Assembly: GCA_034670405.1 (NCBI GenBank)
Contig: JAXDDX010000003.1
Span: forward strand, 9,284,501-9,348,500
DNA length: 64,000 nt
Direction: 5' to 3'
Origin: Hoplostethus atlanticus
Lineage: Eukaryota > Chordata > Actinopteri > Trachichthyiformes > Trachichthyidae
Below, piece after piece: positions 1 through 13,588 of the stretch. The notes under the pieces are model-generated. The model worked only from the letters and a program-made list of their open reading frames with translations. It did no database searches and was not told the DNA's origin. Both the position numbers and the translations under genes were made by a program. Each line of letters begins with the position of its first letter. The stretch's first letter is position 1.

Positions 1-1327
1 GCCACTTAGTATCGCTTTCCTGCCCTTGTCTCTTGGTGGAATTATTCAGCATTTTATTGTTGTTCTCTCCCCGTCTCTTTGTTTTTGACAAAGGTGCAAT
101 TGTAAGTGTGTGCTGTAGATTGACAACCCTGGGCAAGTATAAAGCCTTCCGTTCAAAACAGAGGGCAGTTCGGGTTCAGAGGCATGTTCTGCATAACATT
201 GCCTGAGGAAAAATACAAACAAGCATTCTTTACTTTGAATGAATTCATCTCCTCGCTACAGTCCCAATCTATAGACTCATCTGCCTTCATGGTCTCACTC
301 ACACCCTTACATGTTGAGATGACTATATATGTGTTGGCTCTTAAATCATTAGTGGATTAGATGATTTATTGCTAATCTAAGGTCTTAGCCGACTACTTTG
401 TTTTTAATTGAATAGTGTATTATTAGCACATCTCTGGCATCACCGCACTTTTTACAATACATTGGTCTTTGAGGGGAAATACAACAGGTAAATACGCACA
501 CATTCACTTGCAGAAGGACAAATATGTGGGAACAAATAATCTGATAAAACTTTTTTATGGCTTTGTCACATAAATGAGTTATCATTTGTGTAATCATGGT
601 GTATAGCAGCAGGCAACATTTCAGAAAGAGTCTGTAAAAGAGTCTGCAGATTCTTGCTGTACGTCTGTGGTGCTCTGAAACTTTCCACAACTCTGTACAA
701 GGTCTGACCTCAGTAGGCAGCTCAACTCCCAGTTGTAGAGTCATTCCTTAGAGCTCTTTCTAAAGCTGAAAACAATCTGCTTAATACCGCTCAAGGTTGC
801 GAAATTAGAGTCTTGTCAAGGCCCCCAACTCGGTGACAGCAGTTGCTGCATTGACAACAGTAAAAATATGGGGTGAAACTAATAAGTTGCTATATAAGCA
901 TTTCTCAAGCGAGCAGGCGGCAGCATTAGAATGAACATTGAAGTCAATTTAAAGTCAATGTATTACTGGATGTAAGGTTTTCTAGCACAAATCACTTCAA
1001 AAGAAATTTGAAATGGCAAAACATGGCCAAATATAAGGAGAAATAAAAGGTGAGAAGTAGGCTAGCTCTAAAGATTGGCTGGGTCTTTCCAGAGCTCACA
1101 GAATGCCAATGCTAATTCTGTTGGATGGGCAGTTGCCAGCTCCCACTGAGAGACCCACTAACATAGACAACCTTGAACTGCTCATAACCACTGACCATCA
1201 GTGCAGTTATCAGTAGTAGTCCAGAGAGCGTGGTTAGCCCTTACGTCCTCCAGGCTGTGTATGGGCTAGTCTGCCTGCTAGGACTAGATCTTTGTCCTGC
1301 TTTCTTGGCTGTCACAGCTCAGCTGAT

Positions 1328-1344
1328 AAAAAAAAAAAAAAAAA
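1328..1344 (+). repeat. Poly(A) run
   Basis: About 17 A residues in intron 1. Confidence 0.9.
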
Positions 1345-2540
1345 CATGCCTGGAGCACCACTAACATCTACATTTTAATGGAAGCACGGGCAGAGGCCAT
1401 TTAATGATGAACCTGGATCAGCTGACTGGGAGACTCACTGGGGTACTCTTCTTGACCCTGCTCTCACTCAGCCAGAGCTCATAGCAATGTTTCACTCGTG
1501 TGCTTTGAATGTGTGTCATCTGGAAAAGCTCAGCTCAGCCCTGCGCTGCTTATGATTGTGACAAATTCCTTCCATCTTTCTGTAGTGTCACTTCTGTGTT
1601 TTTATCAACCTGGCAACACTGTCAATGGCTTGAATAATTTATAGCATCAGATGGCTAAACTCTGTTCCCCACACATTATTGTCTGTTCTAGTTTGTGCAG
1701 TATTTATCTCTGTATATCAATACGGCATTCACCTTGATGCCATTTGCTTACGTCTTCTCCACGCAACATGCATCTCTATTTATTTCCACTTAGTAGTCAT
1801 GCAGCATCCTTCCTTCCTTATTGTTCATCAGCCTTGTTTGCATCTCTGCTTTTCATGGCAGAGGGCTGTGAAGTCCCCTGGGCTTAAAAAGGTAGGACTA
1901 GCCAGAGAAATGGATAAGAGAGTGTGAACAACCAAGTTGCATTGATGCAAAATCCTGCACTGGAAGACATCTTTGTCTTTTGATGAAGCCGAGTGCAAAA
2001 CACTTAACACAGGGCTGTGATCTGAATTCCTCTCAGGCTTAAGTACAGAACCCCCTGAACCTGCTGGGTTTGGTTATTCCTCTCCTTAGGTTTGGTAGTG
2101 GTCGGGCTGACAGAGAGAATCTAGTTTGCTCTGTTCTGTGAATACTCTGAAAATTGAGACTGCAAAATGCAAATCTTTGTCATCTTATTTGTTAAATCAG
2201 GCCAACAGAATACATTATTTCACTGTGTGCCATACTGAGTTTTCCCCCAACCAAACTTGGGAACACATTCATTACATTTTTCAGTGCTCTTGATAAACTC
2301 CGGTTGTTCCTCTGAGAAACTCTCATATGTATCGACCTCCCTCACTGCCCATATTTAGACACATTAGAAAATGCTGAGCACCAGAATGTATGGGATAATC
2401 TCCCCTCTCTCCATTTCAATTGAAGCCAGAGAGGGTTAAAAACTCTGTGGCAGTATGCTGTGCAGAGGAGAGATTGGCTAATCTGTGAAAGCGAGCCCGC
2501 TGCTCACTAGAATATTATGCTCACTGATTTAATGTCCTCT

Positions 2541-2563
2541 CTGTCTTTTTCTCCTAGGTAAGC
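2541..2563 (+). promoter_or_regulatory. cadm1: Candidate recursive-splice (ratchet) site, intron 1
   Basis: A long pyrimidine run leads to ctcctag joined directly to gtaagc, so a strong acceptor (AG at 2556-2557) abuts a strong donor (GT at 2558) with no exon between. This is the classic ratchet-point layout. Recursive splicing is known in long introns of vertebrate neuronal adhesion genes, CADM1 among them. The motif is seen directly; its use is inferred. Confidence 0.6.
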
Positions 2564-4257
2564 ACTTTCTCGCTCCTGTGTCGGGGATGGGGGTTGGTTC
2601 TCTAGTCGTGGTGGCTGTCTATGAGGGCTGGGATGACTGATTGAGGTGATGTACTGCAGTATGTCCATTCACAACGGAATAGCTAGTAGCATTGCTTTCT
2701 CAACACACTGACAACCAAGGACTCAGGCCCTGTACATGCAAAGCCCTTAGGGGAACTACACTTCTCCTACCCACCGAAATACTTTTTCAGTTACATTTCA
2801 ATCCACTCGTTTCTCAGGCAGTTCCTTTAAAATCAAGTCAAACATTTTTCTCATAATTCTCTAATGTAATTACACAATAATTTGAAAACGTATTGATTAA
2901 TGTCAAGTTTGAAACATGGTTTGTAACTGAGATGCCCAGTTGAGTTTTAATGCATGTGTTAACAGCAAATTCAAGTGCTACTGTTAATAACAAGGGTGCA
3001 GGCTTTCATCTGTAGCTAATATTCCAGTAACCTTGCAGTATCGATACTGAGATACAAATAGTGCTACTTCCACATCAGTGCAGCAGTCAGGCTGCAGTGA
3101 AGTCTCCTGACTGAGCCTTCATTATGCATGAGCCCTGACCACCCTTCACCAGCTGTCACCGAACTGACCACTGAATCCCATCTGGACCCTGGGGGACGTC
3201 ACCGCGGTCCGTCAGGGAGGCTGTAAGATGAGACCACTGACACGGAAACCAGCACCCTGGATCCCACTTACTTCAGCCCTGCCTCTCTCCGGTCTATACC
3301 CCCACTCTGAGGCTGTGTCTCTCTGGTTCTTGGGTCCAGAGGGTGGGTTGCTGCTCTCAGCTATCTCAAACGTATTACAGTTATTTTTCTCTGTTTAAGC
3401 ACTGGTTGGTCTTAATTGGAGTTGATATGACGCATTTAATACCTTATGGAGAATTGAATGCTTTAATACAGATTACTAGGGATAAGCCACATTGTGGAGT
3501 AATCCATTGATCCTCTATCAGCTGCACAAGTAATCATAATCATGTGTAGATCAGGTTGCCCAACTATCGACAGAGTATTACAGTACAATTACTTACAGTA
3601 TACAAACTTCAACCGTCTCTGAAGGAGTTAACTCTCCCTCTGTCTGTATTGATGATTTCACGACTACGATAATCCCAGTCTGTGTGGCAGGTACAGTGTT
3701 GTCTATTCAGCATGTCTAAAAGTGGCCCTTTAGAGCAGATGGTGCTGGAGGCAGGAGACCTACCCTACTCTCACCTCAATCTGGATAGCAGGGCTCATCA
3801 CTCCCAGCCTGCATGGGATGTAAAGGAGTTTGCTCGGGGCAAAACTAGAAGCAGCACATTGGAACTAGCTAAGGTGAAATCATGCTTTATGTATGAATAT
3901 GATGAATTAGAAGGATTATCTCTCTACGTAACGGCTGGCTGTGGCTTCAGGATGCCCGTTATTTAAGGAAGGGTGGAGTGGCTCTATGGCCATATGTTTA
4001 AATAATACGTCACTCTAAGGTCTTTAGGAAGTCCATAGATTACTATGTGGAGCGATAAGTAGCACCTACTACGCTACAAACACGCATTACTTCCAGCCTG
4101 TCATCATCTAAATGTTTTAGGAATAATCCTTATCAGAGCCTTTGTGTTGTTCGAGCATCTGATGTAAGCGAATTGCACAAACTCGTTATCACGGCCGCAC
4201 TGCAGCTGTACAGATAATTAGAAATGTGACCAATTCTTCCAAAAAATAACTCAATTT

Positions 4258-4261
<4 letters not shown>

Positions 4262-4289
<28 letters not shown>
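4262..4289 (+). repeat. (TG)14 microsatellite
   Basis: Perfect TG dinucleotides. Confidence 0.97.
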
Positions 4290-4291
<2 letters not shown>

Positions 4292-5387
4292 TGCGTCCGC
4301 CTGTGCGTGCATGTGTGCCTGGCTAGCAACAGGCATAGTACGTAATTTAAAACAAGAGATGATTTGTTTCCATTGTTTCCAAAATGCAGATGGAAGTTCA
4401 TTAGCTCACATTTATCGGTGTTAATCTAGACTTCATTATCAGATTATTTTTAAATGTGAGTTTTTAAAGTTATGCTTAGCAAGTATTTAAAGAAATCCCA
4501 TTAAATCCCATCTCCTAAATGGTTTTATACCTGTCATGAACAATTTGTTGCAAAGTTATATACTTTCTTTTAATACTATTTTAAATTCAACTTTAAATTC
4601 AAGGTAAAGGTCACAGCGTAAAGTGCCACTTGATAGTTCTGTTCGATTGAATTAATCCAAGGAAGTTGTACTCTATGTGTACTCTATGTGTCTGATGCAT
4701 CAACATGTTTGAGGACTGGCCAGTATCAGAACCCATCCATGTTTGTCTTCCATTGTTAAATCAGTGACACATTTGTATTTCTCCACCAGGCTAACTTAAA
4801 TTAATCTACCGACAGAGCTACTGCTGTAGGTCCCCGTTAAGTGAGAGAATATGTTTCATGTCTGCCAGCTATTGAATTCAAATCTCAGTCATAATTTTGT
4901 TTCTAATATTAAAGGTCACATTAGCATTTGTGTTGATAAGCAATTGGTATGCAGGACCTATAGCACACACGTCTGTGCTGTTGTTGCTGGGTAGAATGAA
5001 GTTGTAATGGCTTCATGCTGAAGTTCCCGGAGAAAAAACACATCCCAATGTAAATTACAGGAAATTGTTTTGATTCATGGTAGATTACCTTAATATAATA
5101 ATCAATGCAAAGTAAAATCAATGCTCAAGATTTCAATGACATTCTCCTCTACAACCCATATGTTACTTGTCCATCACCAGTTTAATGGAAATGCCTCTCA
5201 GTTCTATGGGTATTGAGTAGCTGTCTCAGAGTTTAGTTAAGGTTCGACACGCTGTCATTCCTTGTTAATGACTGTAGCCAAATCATGCATTTATTCAGTG
5301 CAGGGAGTAATTATGTAACTGCAGCCTGTAACTGCTGTAAAATGAAAGCCTCGGACATACAGGTAGATTTTAAATAAAACATGTGCT

Positions 5388-5556
5388 TGCGTGTCCTGGT
5401 GGCTCATCGGTCTAAAGCAAATACCACGTAATCACAACATCCCAGTCTGGTTCAATTCCAGACTGGGACCTTTGTCCCCTCAAACATCAATCTTTCATGT
5501 CTCTCTCTTAACTATCAACCGTCCAATAAAGGCAAAAATGCCCCCCAAAAAAGAAA
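5388..5556 (+). mobile_element. tRNA-derived SINE
   Basis: RNA polymerase III promoter boxes are visible: an A-box-like TGGCTCATCGG at 5400-5410 and a perfect B box GGTTCAATTCC at 5449-5459. Gcgtgtcctggtggctc, the following gggacctttgtcccct, and a 3' end with aataaaggcaaaaatgcc plus an A-rich tail match a SINE type I know from percomorph fish genomes. It is not a working tRNA gene, because there is no acceptor-stem pairing. Confidence 0.8.
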
Positions 5557-6743
5557 ATTATTAGAGTAAAAACTGAAACTGTGTTTTGCCCCATTTTTAG
5601 GCTAAAATGCTGATGCTATAGGCTACACCTATAAACTGTAAAAGTTTTACTTCTAAGATCAGAATCAACTGATTAGATAAATACTTACTGAATCCCATAG
5701 AATATTGTCAGTGTTAATAGTGATGACCACTGATTCACAGTATTGTTTAAGTTATTTTCAGCTGTTTGCATGTAAAAATCAAACTGAAAAAAAGTCTGCT
5801 ATTCTTCAATTATACAATACAGTCCAGTAAATATGGAAAGTAATAATGAATGAATGCAATGTAATCTCTAGACTTAAACAACACCAAAACAAATGGAAAA
5901 GCACAATCAAGACAAAACTAAAGAGAGAGCAAAATACATCAGTAACATGCAGTACATACAGAATAAACTAAACTAGAAGTAGTACCTACAGTTTGCTACT
6001 TGGAGACAGTACTAAAAAATGTATCAAATGAAAAGAGATGCACACATCCACCTTTTATCACAAGGATTAAATCGTAAAAAGGTCTGCACAATAATCCTGT
6101 TCCACTAAAATCTTTTATTGTTAGTTAAAATTGTGAATGGGCAAGAATGTTGAGCGGACCTACTTTGAGTTTTACTGCTAAGGCTACTTGTATTTAATTG
6201 AATCTGCACAAGAATTATGTGCCCACAGAGTATCGTGCATTAGTGCATATGTACGTGCAATCTCTCTCACTGGTTTTGTGTTTGTGCATATCTCTGTTTT
6301 TTTTTTTTTTTTCTCCCCACAAACCCATTTTTGTTAGTTGTCAGCACTAACGCTACTGTCAGCAGCAGTTGATGGAACTCCACTCTGCTGTAGGACTCTC
6401 TGATCTATCAGCTGTGACGTAATGCTCTCCTCGATCACCAGCCTGGGAACAGTAAATCAGAGTGCTGCTGCTCTGCATGGAGCTAATGCCGCTTCCCTGC
6501 TCCCTGCTCACTGCTCAGCTCATCTACAGTCCAAACAGTCGGAGAACACTGGGATGATCGCTGGAGATTTTAATCACTACTAATGACCTCACTTATCAAT
6601 ACCACATTAAAAACACTTAGAGTCAAACCCTGATAAAATAGCCTCAGCACATTAGAAGCAATCTCCTTAAAGAATTTCACTCAGTTTCTTCATCTCTTCT
6701 GTTATCTCTGGGCACATTTGCTATGTTGCCTTTCTTTTGTCAG

Positions 6744-6778
6744 CAACAGCCGTGACTGCCTGGCAGGCACGGCTGTTG
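6744..6778. repeat. 11-bp perfect inverted repeat
   Basis: caacagccgtg (6744-6754) and cacggctgttg (6768-6778) pair exactly around a 13-base loop that itself contains tgcctggca. Too short for a typical miRNA precursor. Confidence 0.9.
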
Positions 6779-8381
6779 ATACATTCTGAGGCCCAAAATC
6801 ATTCTTAGATAGATCATAACAGCTGAGCTGTGCTGTGCAGGCCTTTTACTAAACGTATCTAATGAAGCTGGGCTGGATAATGTGAGCACAAATTAGAAAC
6901 CAGCGCAGTAGGGGTACAAGTGCTGCTGACCACATACAAATTTTTTTTAACGTCATCCAAAACATTATACAGGAAAATAGAGGAAGATCCTTGGTCTTCT
7001 AGTGATAAATGAGTTTTGTGAGAGAAACAAGGTGCTCATAGAACAATGGGAAAAGTATAATGGGGGAAAAAAGAAATCTAAAAAGGGTCTCCACTGACCT
7101 GAAAAAGACGAGGGCTAAGGAGAGTCCATTTAAAAAGCCTTTCATTGCATGGCTAAACCAACAGGAAAATGTAAAAGCGCGTTTTGACCAGCTTGGTCTT
7201 CATCAGGGCATCACGTGGACAAAGATCAGGCCTTACCTATATAGCCAATAGGAAAATATATAACAGTTAATTTTTTTATATTTAAAATATTTTCTTGAAA
7301 CATGTCGCCTTTTTTTAAATTTTCTGTGCTAATAAAGGCTTTCAAAATTATTGGACACTTTTCACTTCAAGAGTGCCTAGAACGCCAGTGGAGTCCCATT
7401 TTCGACTTATTTTTTTCTGTCTTTTTAATTTTTTCTAACTTATACAGTTAATTTGAGAACACTCAAAACATTAAATTATATTGCAAGGAAACACAACCAA
7501 GAAATATCCAATTTCAAGCCACCACATGTTGCACATATAGGCTTGTCTTTAACAAAAAGCCTCCACAGGAAAGTGAATGCTTGATTCTAATGCCACGATT
7601 CTCAGGTAGAAACCTCATCTTTGTGCTCCTCACAATCTATCAACATTTCCTCAGGGCAGCAAGGTCAGTTGCATCTTCACGATTCAAAAGATAAATGGAT
7701 CAGGTTTCTACGCCACATGTAGTCCAGGGCCTAGTCTGCCAGCAGCCACATAAACATAGGCTTTCAGCCCTTAAACACAGGGTGCTCAGTCTAGTGAGGC
7801 TTGTCAAAACACAAAATGTCCCCAAGCCAAGAGAGTGGTTTGACGTGATCGATAGACACTGAAGAGGACATTATTGTAGATTCACTTGAGTGACCTGCAG
7901 ATCTTTACTGTGCTTGTTTGTGGGCTAAATGTTTTCATGCAGCGTCTTCATCTTGAGATTTCAGTGTGATTTCAGTGTTTGAGATTCAAGTAAATTATTG
8001 ACCATGGTAATTCTGTCTCCAAGGGTGTTTACAGAAAGAGGGACTGTGTTATTTACAATGAAACCCGTTTGCATTCACCACGTGACTTCACACACATTTG
8101 CACATCAAAGAATGATTTTAAAACGGGGTCCTATATACACTGTGGCTTAATTTTCCTTGTGTCGTCTAAAAGGATATTGGCAAGTGAATATTCCTCATGT
8201 GTCTGTACCCATTTGACTTGTTATTGCAACAGGTGTTTCTAACAGATAAAATGTGGAGTGAGAAATATGATTTCAGGTGAAGGATAGACATTTCTTATCT
8301 CAGATAACCACTTTACTCCTGTCATAACCTATCTCTCCCCCCTGAGTTTGGCGATTTAAAAAAAAATCTGTTAGTGTTTGA

Positions 8382-8386
<5 letters not shown>

Positions 8387-8429
<43 letters not shown>
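8387..8429 (+). repeat. (TG)n microsatellite
   Basis: About 21 perfect TG units. Confidence 0.97.
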
Positions 8430-8431
<2 letters not shown>

Positions 8432-11400
8432 ATGTTTGTTTCACATGCTATTCAGGAGCTGGACTGTATTTACTCTCTAGATGTACCAACCAAATAAACT
8501 GGACATTTTCAAGATAGGGGTAAAATATTGTGCTGCTGTATCCTGCTACAAGTCTGATTGAGAGTCCTACTCAATTAATGGTTTTGTGTGAATATTTTTT
8601 GGCCAACATTCAGTGTTTTTTTGAAGATGAAGATAATTATAGTGGCTCAATTGTGTGTTTTGGCACATTAACACCAGTAGTAGCTGGGAGGAGTTCAGTC
8701 GTAACCAGTTTCAGTCGGGTTTCAGAACCCTTTCTTAAAACAGGTTAGGTTTCCAATCCCTCAGTGCTCCAAGCCACTGAGGACCTGGGAGAAGATTTGG
8801 TTCTTAAGTCAAGTGAGGAGCAGAACAGAACATGAAGATGAAGTGCCCTCTCAGCAAGAGACTACAGGCTGTGCTCATCACTGGTCTGTTGGTGCCCCTT
8901 ATAGAATATTGGCACCAGTTCCTCTCTGTTTATAAGGCTGGTGAGCCTGCAGCAGGAGGTGGAGACTGTGGAGATCTCTGATATTTGGCAAAGTAAACAA
9001 TGCTTACAGGAAGACGCTTCATCATAGTCACAGTCACTGTCAGGAACCTGAGACCTTGCCAGCTTTTCAATTTCTCCAGGCCTCAGTGTAATTTACCAAG
9101 CGGAGAAATAGCAATTGAATTGCAATCTGTGTGTGATATTATTTGTTTAACACGGTCGAAGGAGTGACCTAAATGATGCTGAAGGACACCCACAGAGATA
9201 TCACAAATGATGTGAGGTTCCATCTTGCCTGGCTGCACTAAAGAAAAGTCCCTTTGCGTCGTTGGAGAGGTCACCAGATGGTATGAAAGTCACCAGCCTT
9301 TACTTCTGACAAACTGGGAGCCTTTTTAGTCGGGACTGTTCTACTGTACTCTACTTTCTAGTGTGAAAGTGTTGGTCTAATTAAGTACTTATCAACCACA
9401 TTCTGGCTATAAATGTCACTTCTCTGAACTTACTCCATGTTCTCACAGTATCTCAGCAGTACTTAGGTTTCAATTATTCAGAGCAAAAGTATTTCATATC
9501 AGGAATATGAAACAGTCTACTGATCACCCCTGCTGTTGTAGTTATCTTCTTGAAAACAGAGGATTGATATGGTTTTAATACTTTTCCCAATTTGGTGGGT
9601 GCTTCAGACTGACGCTACACTTAGTAAACCCGGCGCAACCGCAGGACAGACTCGGATGGCAGAGTGTCAGGATGAGTGCAGTTCACTTGGAGCATGTCAA
9701 ACAGAAGCATTGCGCTAATGGATTTCCTGTGTGTCCCATGTGGGATGTGTCGCTATCGATAGGAGAGTGGCTGAAGTCCTGCCATTCGCAAACTGGGGAG
9801 CTGATAACAATGGAGACTGGGCGCAGACAGTACCACAGTTCACCTGTCACTCCGGCTCCTCTTCCAAATGGCTGCTGTTGATTTAACTGATTGGAGACAG
9901 GCCCACTTAAACAAAACAGAGTATAGGCGTCCCGCAGAGTGTGTTACAGAGACAAAACACGCTGGTATAATGGGCCTCCTGTTGACTCTAACGTGGCAGA
10001 CATGACCTTTCGTAAGCATTTCAAATAACCAGTGGGACCTGAGAGAGACTAAGTTGGGCTTGAGAGAGGAAAATCCTGCTACTGCTGACATTACTGGCCA
10101 TCTGCTTTAAACTGGCTGAGTGGGAGGGCAACACCGAAGCAGTCACTTTTAACTTTGGCAGCAGTTTTAGACTTTATTTAGTCTTAGGCTTTGGACTAAA
10201 TTCAACAAATATGACACATTGCTTTAGTCTATTGCTGGTTGACTTTTTTAAATTGTTATCTCATTTTCATCATGTAAAATATTGCCAATATTGAATTTTC
10301 ATTTACAAATTTAACACATCTGCTATGTCTTCAGACAGTCTTCATAGTAGCCTTTTCTACGACTCCCGGTGGTACTGCCATACACTTCCCTGCCCTGTGT
10401 ATTATATCGCTCTAGCTGATTCATAACTCATTATTAAGATGTTTGTGTCTAATCAAAGTGTTTCCACCACCCTCTTTTACCTAGAAATTTCATTGGACAT
10501 ATTTTCTGTGGTGTATTAAGCCATTCCTTAAAGATGGGTATGGCTGTGTACTAGTGTACTGTAACTGTGTATGTCTTTTATGGCTGCGTATAATCAGACT
10601 GCTGTCCTCTGGATTAATAATAGCTGTGATTTCACTAGGTGCTACTGTATCAGCGTGGCTGTGTTCCAAGATGTCATTTGGCCAGAGAGCATGAACCAGC
10701 AGCAGAATGAATGACTGCATATCCCATTACCCCCAGTGCTGGGTTTGCATTTTGTCCTCTCTCTCGTGGAGCTGAAATGAAGGGTATTTCCAGAAAAATG
10801 GAAGGCATAGCTTCTTTAGAGCAGAAGGAAATAGTGCATTTTTTTCACCCAACACCCCGCTGGTCAACGCCTCTCCCTAACCTTAAATGAGAATGAAAAT
10901 GTGTGGTTATTGCAGTTTGCATGGCAAGCAGCAGGAACAATGTAATGACATGTTAACATTCAAAGTAAAGAGATCTGACCAGCAGGATAGCAGAGCGACC
11001 TCAGCTCCGCTAAGTGATGGTCTCAGCCCGGCTCCATCTGCCCATTGCGTTTGCCCTTGGCAACCCAACATAGTTGCTGGTGTTGGTGAGTTAATGAGGA
11101 CTGTGGAAAGGTTAAGTAAACAGGAGGGGCCAGCCTAACAGGAAAATTACTACTGTCATCATCACAGACCGTAGCTGAGCAGAGCTTGGGCTGCTCTCAT
11201 CATTATGTCATTCATCAGCTCTGATTTTAATGATGCGTGGGTAATATTGAACTGTAGATTACAGCGGCATGCCAGAAGTACAGATCGGCACCCCTGGCTG
11301 GTAAAGCTTTGAATTCTAATTGGATTCCACATCGCCAAGGAAGGTAAAGAAGTCCACCCGCACCATTGTTTTCTCTTTGGAAGAGGATAATGAAGCAGAG

Positions 11401-11918
11401 TGGAGGAAATCTTGGACATTCTCATTCTTTGTGGTGGTTTTGTCAGTGGCCATTTTTAGTCCTCCATTTTTAGTCCATCCCTCCTGGTTGTGAACTGCTC
11501 CTTGGAGCTTCTCCTCAGGACGACCACAGCCTGCCGACTCCCCACATACCATGATGGATGATGGGATTGTTATTCAGCATTCCTAGGCTCCGCTCGGCTG
11601 CCAAGCTGCTGTCTCCTCCGATGGCCATTGTTCTCCGGTCGGCTGGAAGAGTCACCTTTATCCGATTGAAATAAATGAGATATACTCAAACTGAGACATT
11701 AATTACAAAGTTTATCTCCCGGCTAAAGTACACTAATAAAGGACTCTAATAAGGCATCCATCATAGCTAGACTCTATGGATGTGGCTAAGGGCACTGGCC
11801 AGAGGTCACTGATGAACGTGATGAATGACAGTCATGTACGATGTGACGAAGATACTACAGATCTGTCCATGCCCCCACTAATACTATAACTACACATGAA
11901 ACATGTATGCACACACAT

Positions 11919-11920
<2 letters not shown>

Positions 11921-11954
<34 letters not shown>
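11921..11954 (+). repeat. (AC)17 microsatellite
   Basis: Perfect AC units, preceded by shorter AC runs. Confidence 0.97.
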
Positions 11955-11956
<2 letters not shown>

Positions 11957-12383
11957 TATGAGTGATCGAAGTTTAACAAAATGAAAGGAACAGAAATTGA
12001 ATCTTCCTATCATGCATGTCTGAACATGCACCCTGAACACATTCCCAATTGGTTTCAGAGTGATCAATTACTCTGAATTTCTTATGTAAAGAAGATTACA
12101 CTAAAGCCGACCATGATCTGTATTCAAGGTATAGCTTTTAGTTCCTCCGTCCTTTGAGATGCACTGTTTCTTTTTCAAGTTTGATGTTAAAGTGAGGTCC
12201 ACCTTGTCCACCTTCACCTTGTGAAAAATGTATTGCGCAAGAAAACACAAATGAAGAGCTTTTTCCAAAATGAGATATCCACCATTTCATAAAAGTGCCA
12301 CCTACTCTTATAAAATATTTGACGGCACAAAATGAAAACAAATTGTGTTACTTTTTAAACAGTGGGTAGTTTAACATCTTTGA

Positions 12384-12460
12384 GTAATGATATTTTTTTT
12401 TATTTTCAGGTAATGATATAAACTTCATGTAATGATATTTTTATTGTTTTCAGGTAATGA
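12384..12460 (+). promoter_or_regulatory. Tandem pair of weak ratchet-like motifs
   Basis: The element gtaatgata recurs at 12384, 12410, 12429 and 12454. Two copies are directly preceded by T-rich tracts ending in ttttcag, giving CAG|GTAATG junctions at 12409|12410 and 12453|12454. The donors lack the +5 G, so they are weak. It could equally be a small local duplication with no splicing role. Confidence 0.3.
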
Positions 12461-13531
12461 TATTTTCCAAAAGAAGATATATAGGGTTATGAAAATAAAT
12501 TCTAGAGCTTTCTTCTTATACAGAATAGCAAATTGTCCATGCAGTGCAATTTTAGTGACCATATTGTGGCTTTTGGCAAGGACTCAGAATAACTGTCTGA
12601 CACCGCCACTGCTGCTCTGCTCTGCTAAGATTGCACCAGCTGTCTGCCGTTTGCTTTCTAATGTCTTCTTTGTTAACATTTTATCATCCGTCTGATAGCA
12701 GCATAACTGGAGGGCAGGCTCCCTCCAGCATTGGACTACAATAGCACAGAGGATGCTTAGCACAGATCTATGCATGACTCAAAGTGAAACAGGAAATGGT
12801 AAATCCATCGGTGATACCTACATTAATAAATAATAATAATTGTAATGGCCAACATGATGATTACAGAATGAAACGTGTAAGACTCATTTGGTATTTTTAT
12901 TTATTTGAGAGAATGGACAGTGTAAGTAAAGACATGTTGTGTAATCTAATGACCTTTAGATGGTAAATATTTTAATTATGAAAGCCCCGTGAGCACGAGC
13001 ACATTCTCATCAGCATCTTGTGCACATCACCTTAAATGGCTACTCTGTGTAGGGAACATGCAATGGAAAGATATAGAAACACGGTCCATGAACTGCTGAG
13101 AAAACAAATAAAGCAATCCCATTAAAAGAGATTAAAGCAAAAATGTTTCTGGTTAGAACTGGCTTTTTTGTAATCACTGAACTGGGTGTGCTCATGCATG
13201 CTATACATCATACAAACATAAAAACACATTCATCAGTTTAAGAAATGACCAGCATACTCAAGTGTATTACTTACAATATGCAAAGCAGCAGCTTTCCTCT
13301 CATATGCAGAGCAGCGCTTTACTCTTTAAGATCTATTATTCACTTGCTTGCATATCCAATTACAAAATGTGCCTGCCTCATTCCAGCCACCATAAAGCCC
13401 TGATGAAAAAAACTCTATGATAGCAATTAGTAACACCAGAGGGTAACGTGGCTCGTCTTAATGTTGCTTTCATGATGTCTGTCTTTGGTGTCGTGAATCA
13501 TTGTTGTGAATCTGTGAACTGTGAACTCGAA

Positions 13532-13588
13532 CCGATCAGCCGGATCGGCTGAAACTTGTTCCCATCCGCGTGCAGAGCCAGCTGCACG
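13532..13588. repeat. Two adjacent short hairpins
   Basis: ccgatc (13532-13537) pairs with gatcgg (13543-13548). cgtgcag (13569-13575) pairs with ctgcacg (13582-13588) around agccag. The patch is richer in CpG than its surroundings. Confidence 0.7.

Noticed and set aside
3682-3966. 94-codon + frame in intron 1 with fairly coding-like codon use
   Set aside because: No splice-site or homology support; kept out for lack of evidence.
5391-5475. tRNA gene
   Set aside because: A and B boxes are present but there is no acceptor stem or cloverleaf; the 3' extension shows it is a SINE.
7060-7251. Lys-rich 63-codon frame that looked like a transposase fragment
   Set aside because: No catalytic motif or terminal repeats nearby.
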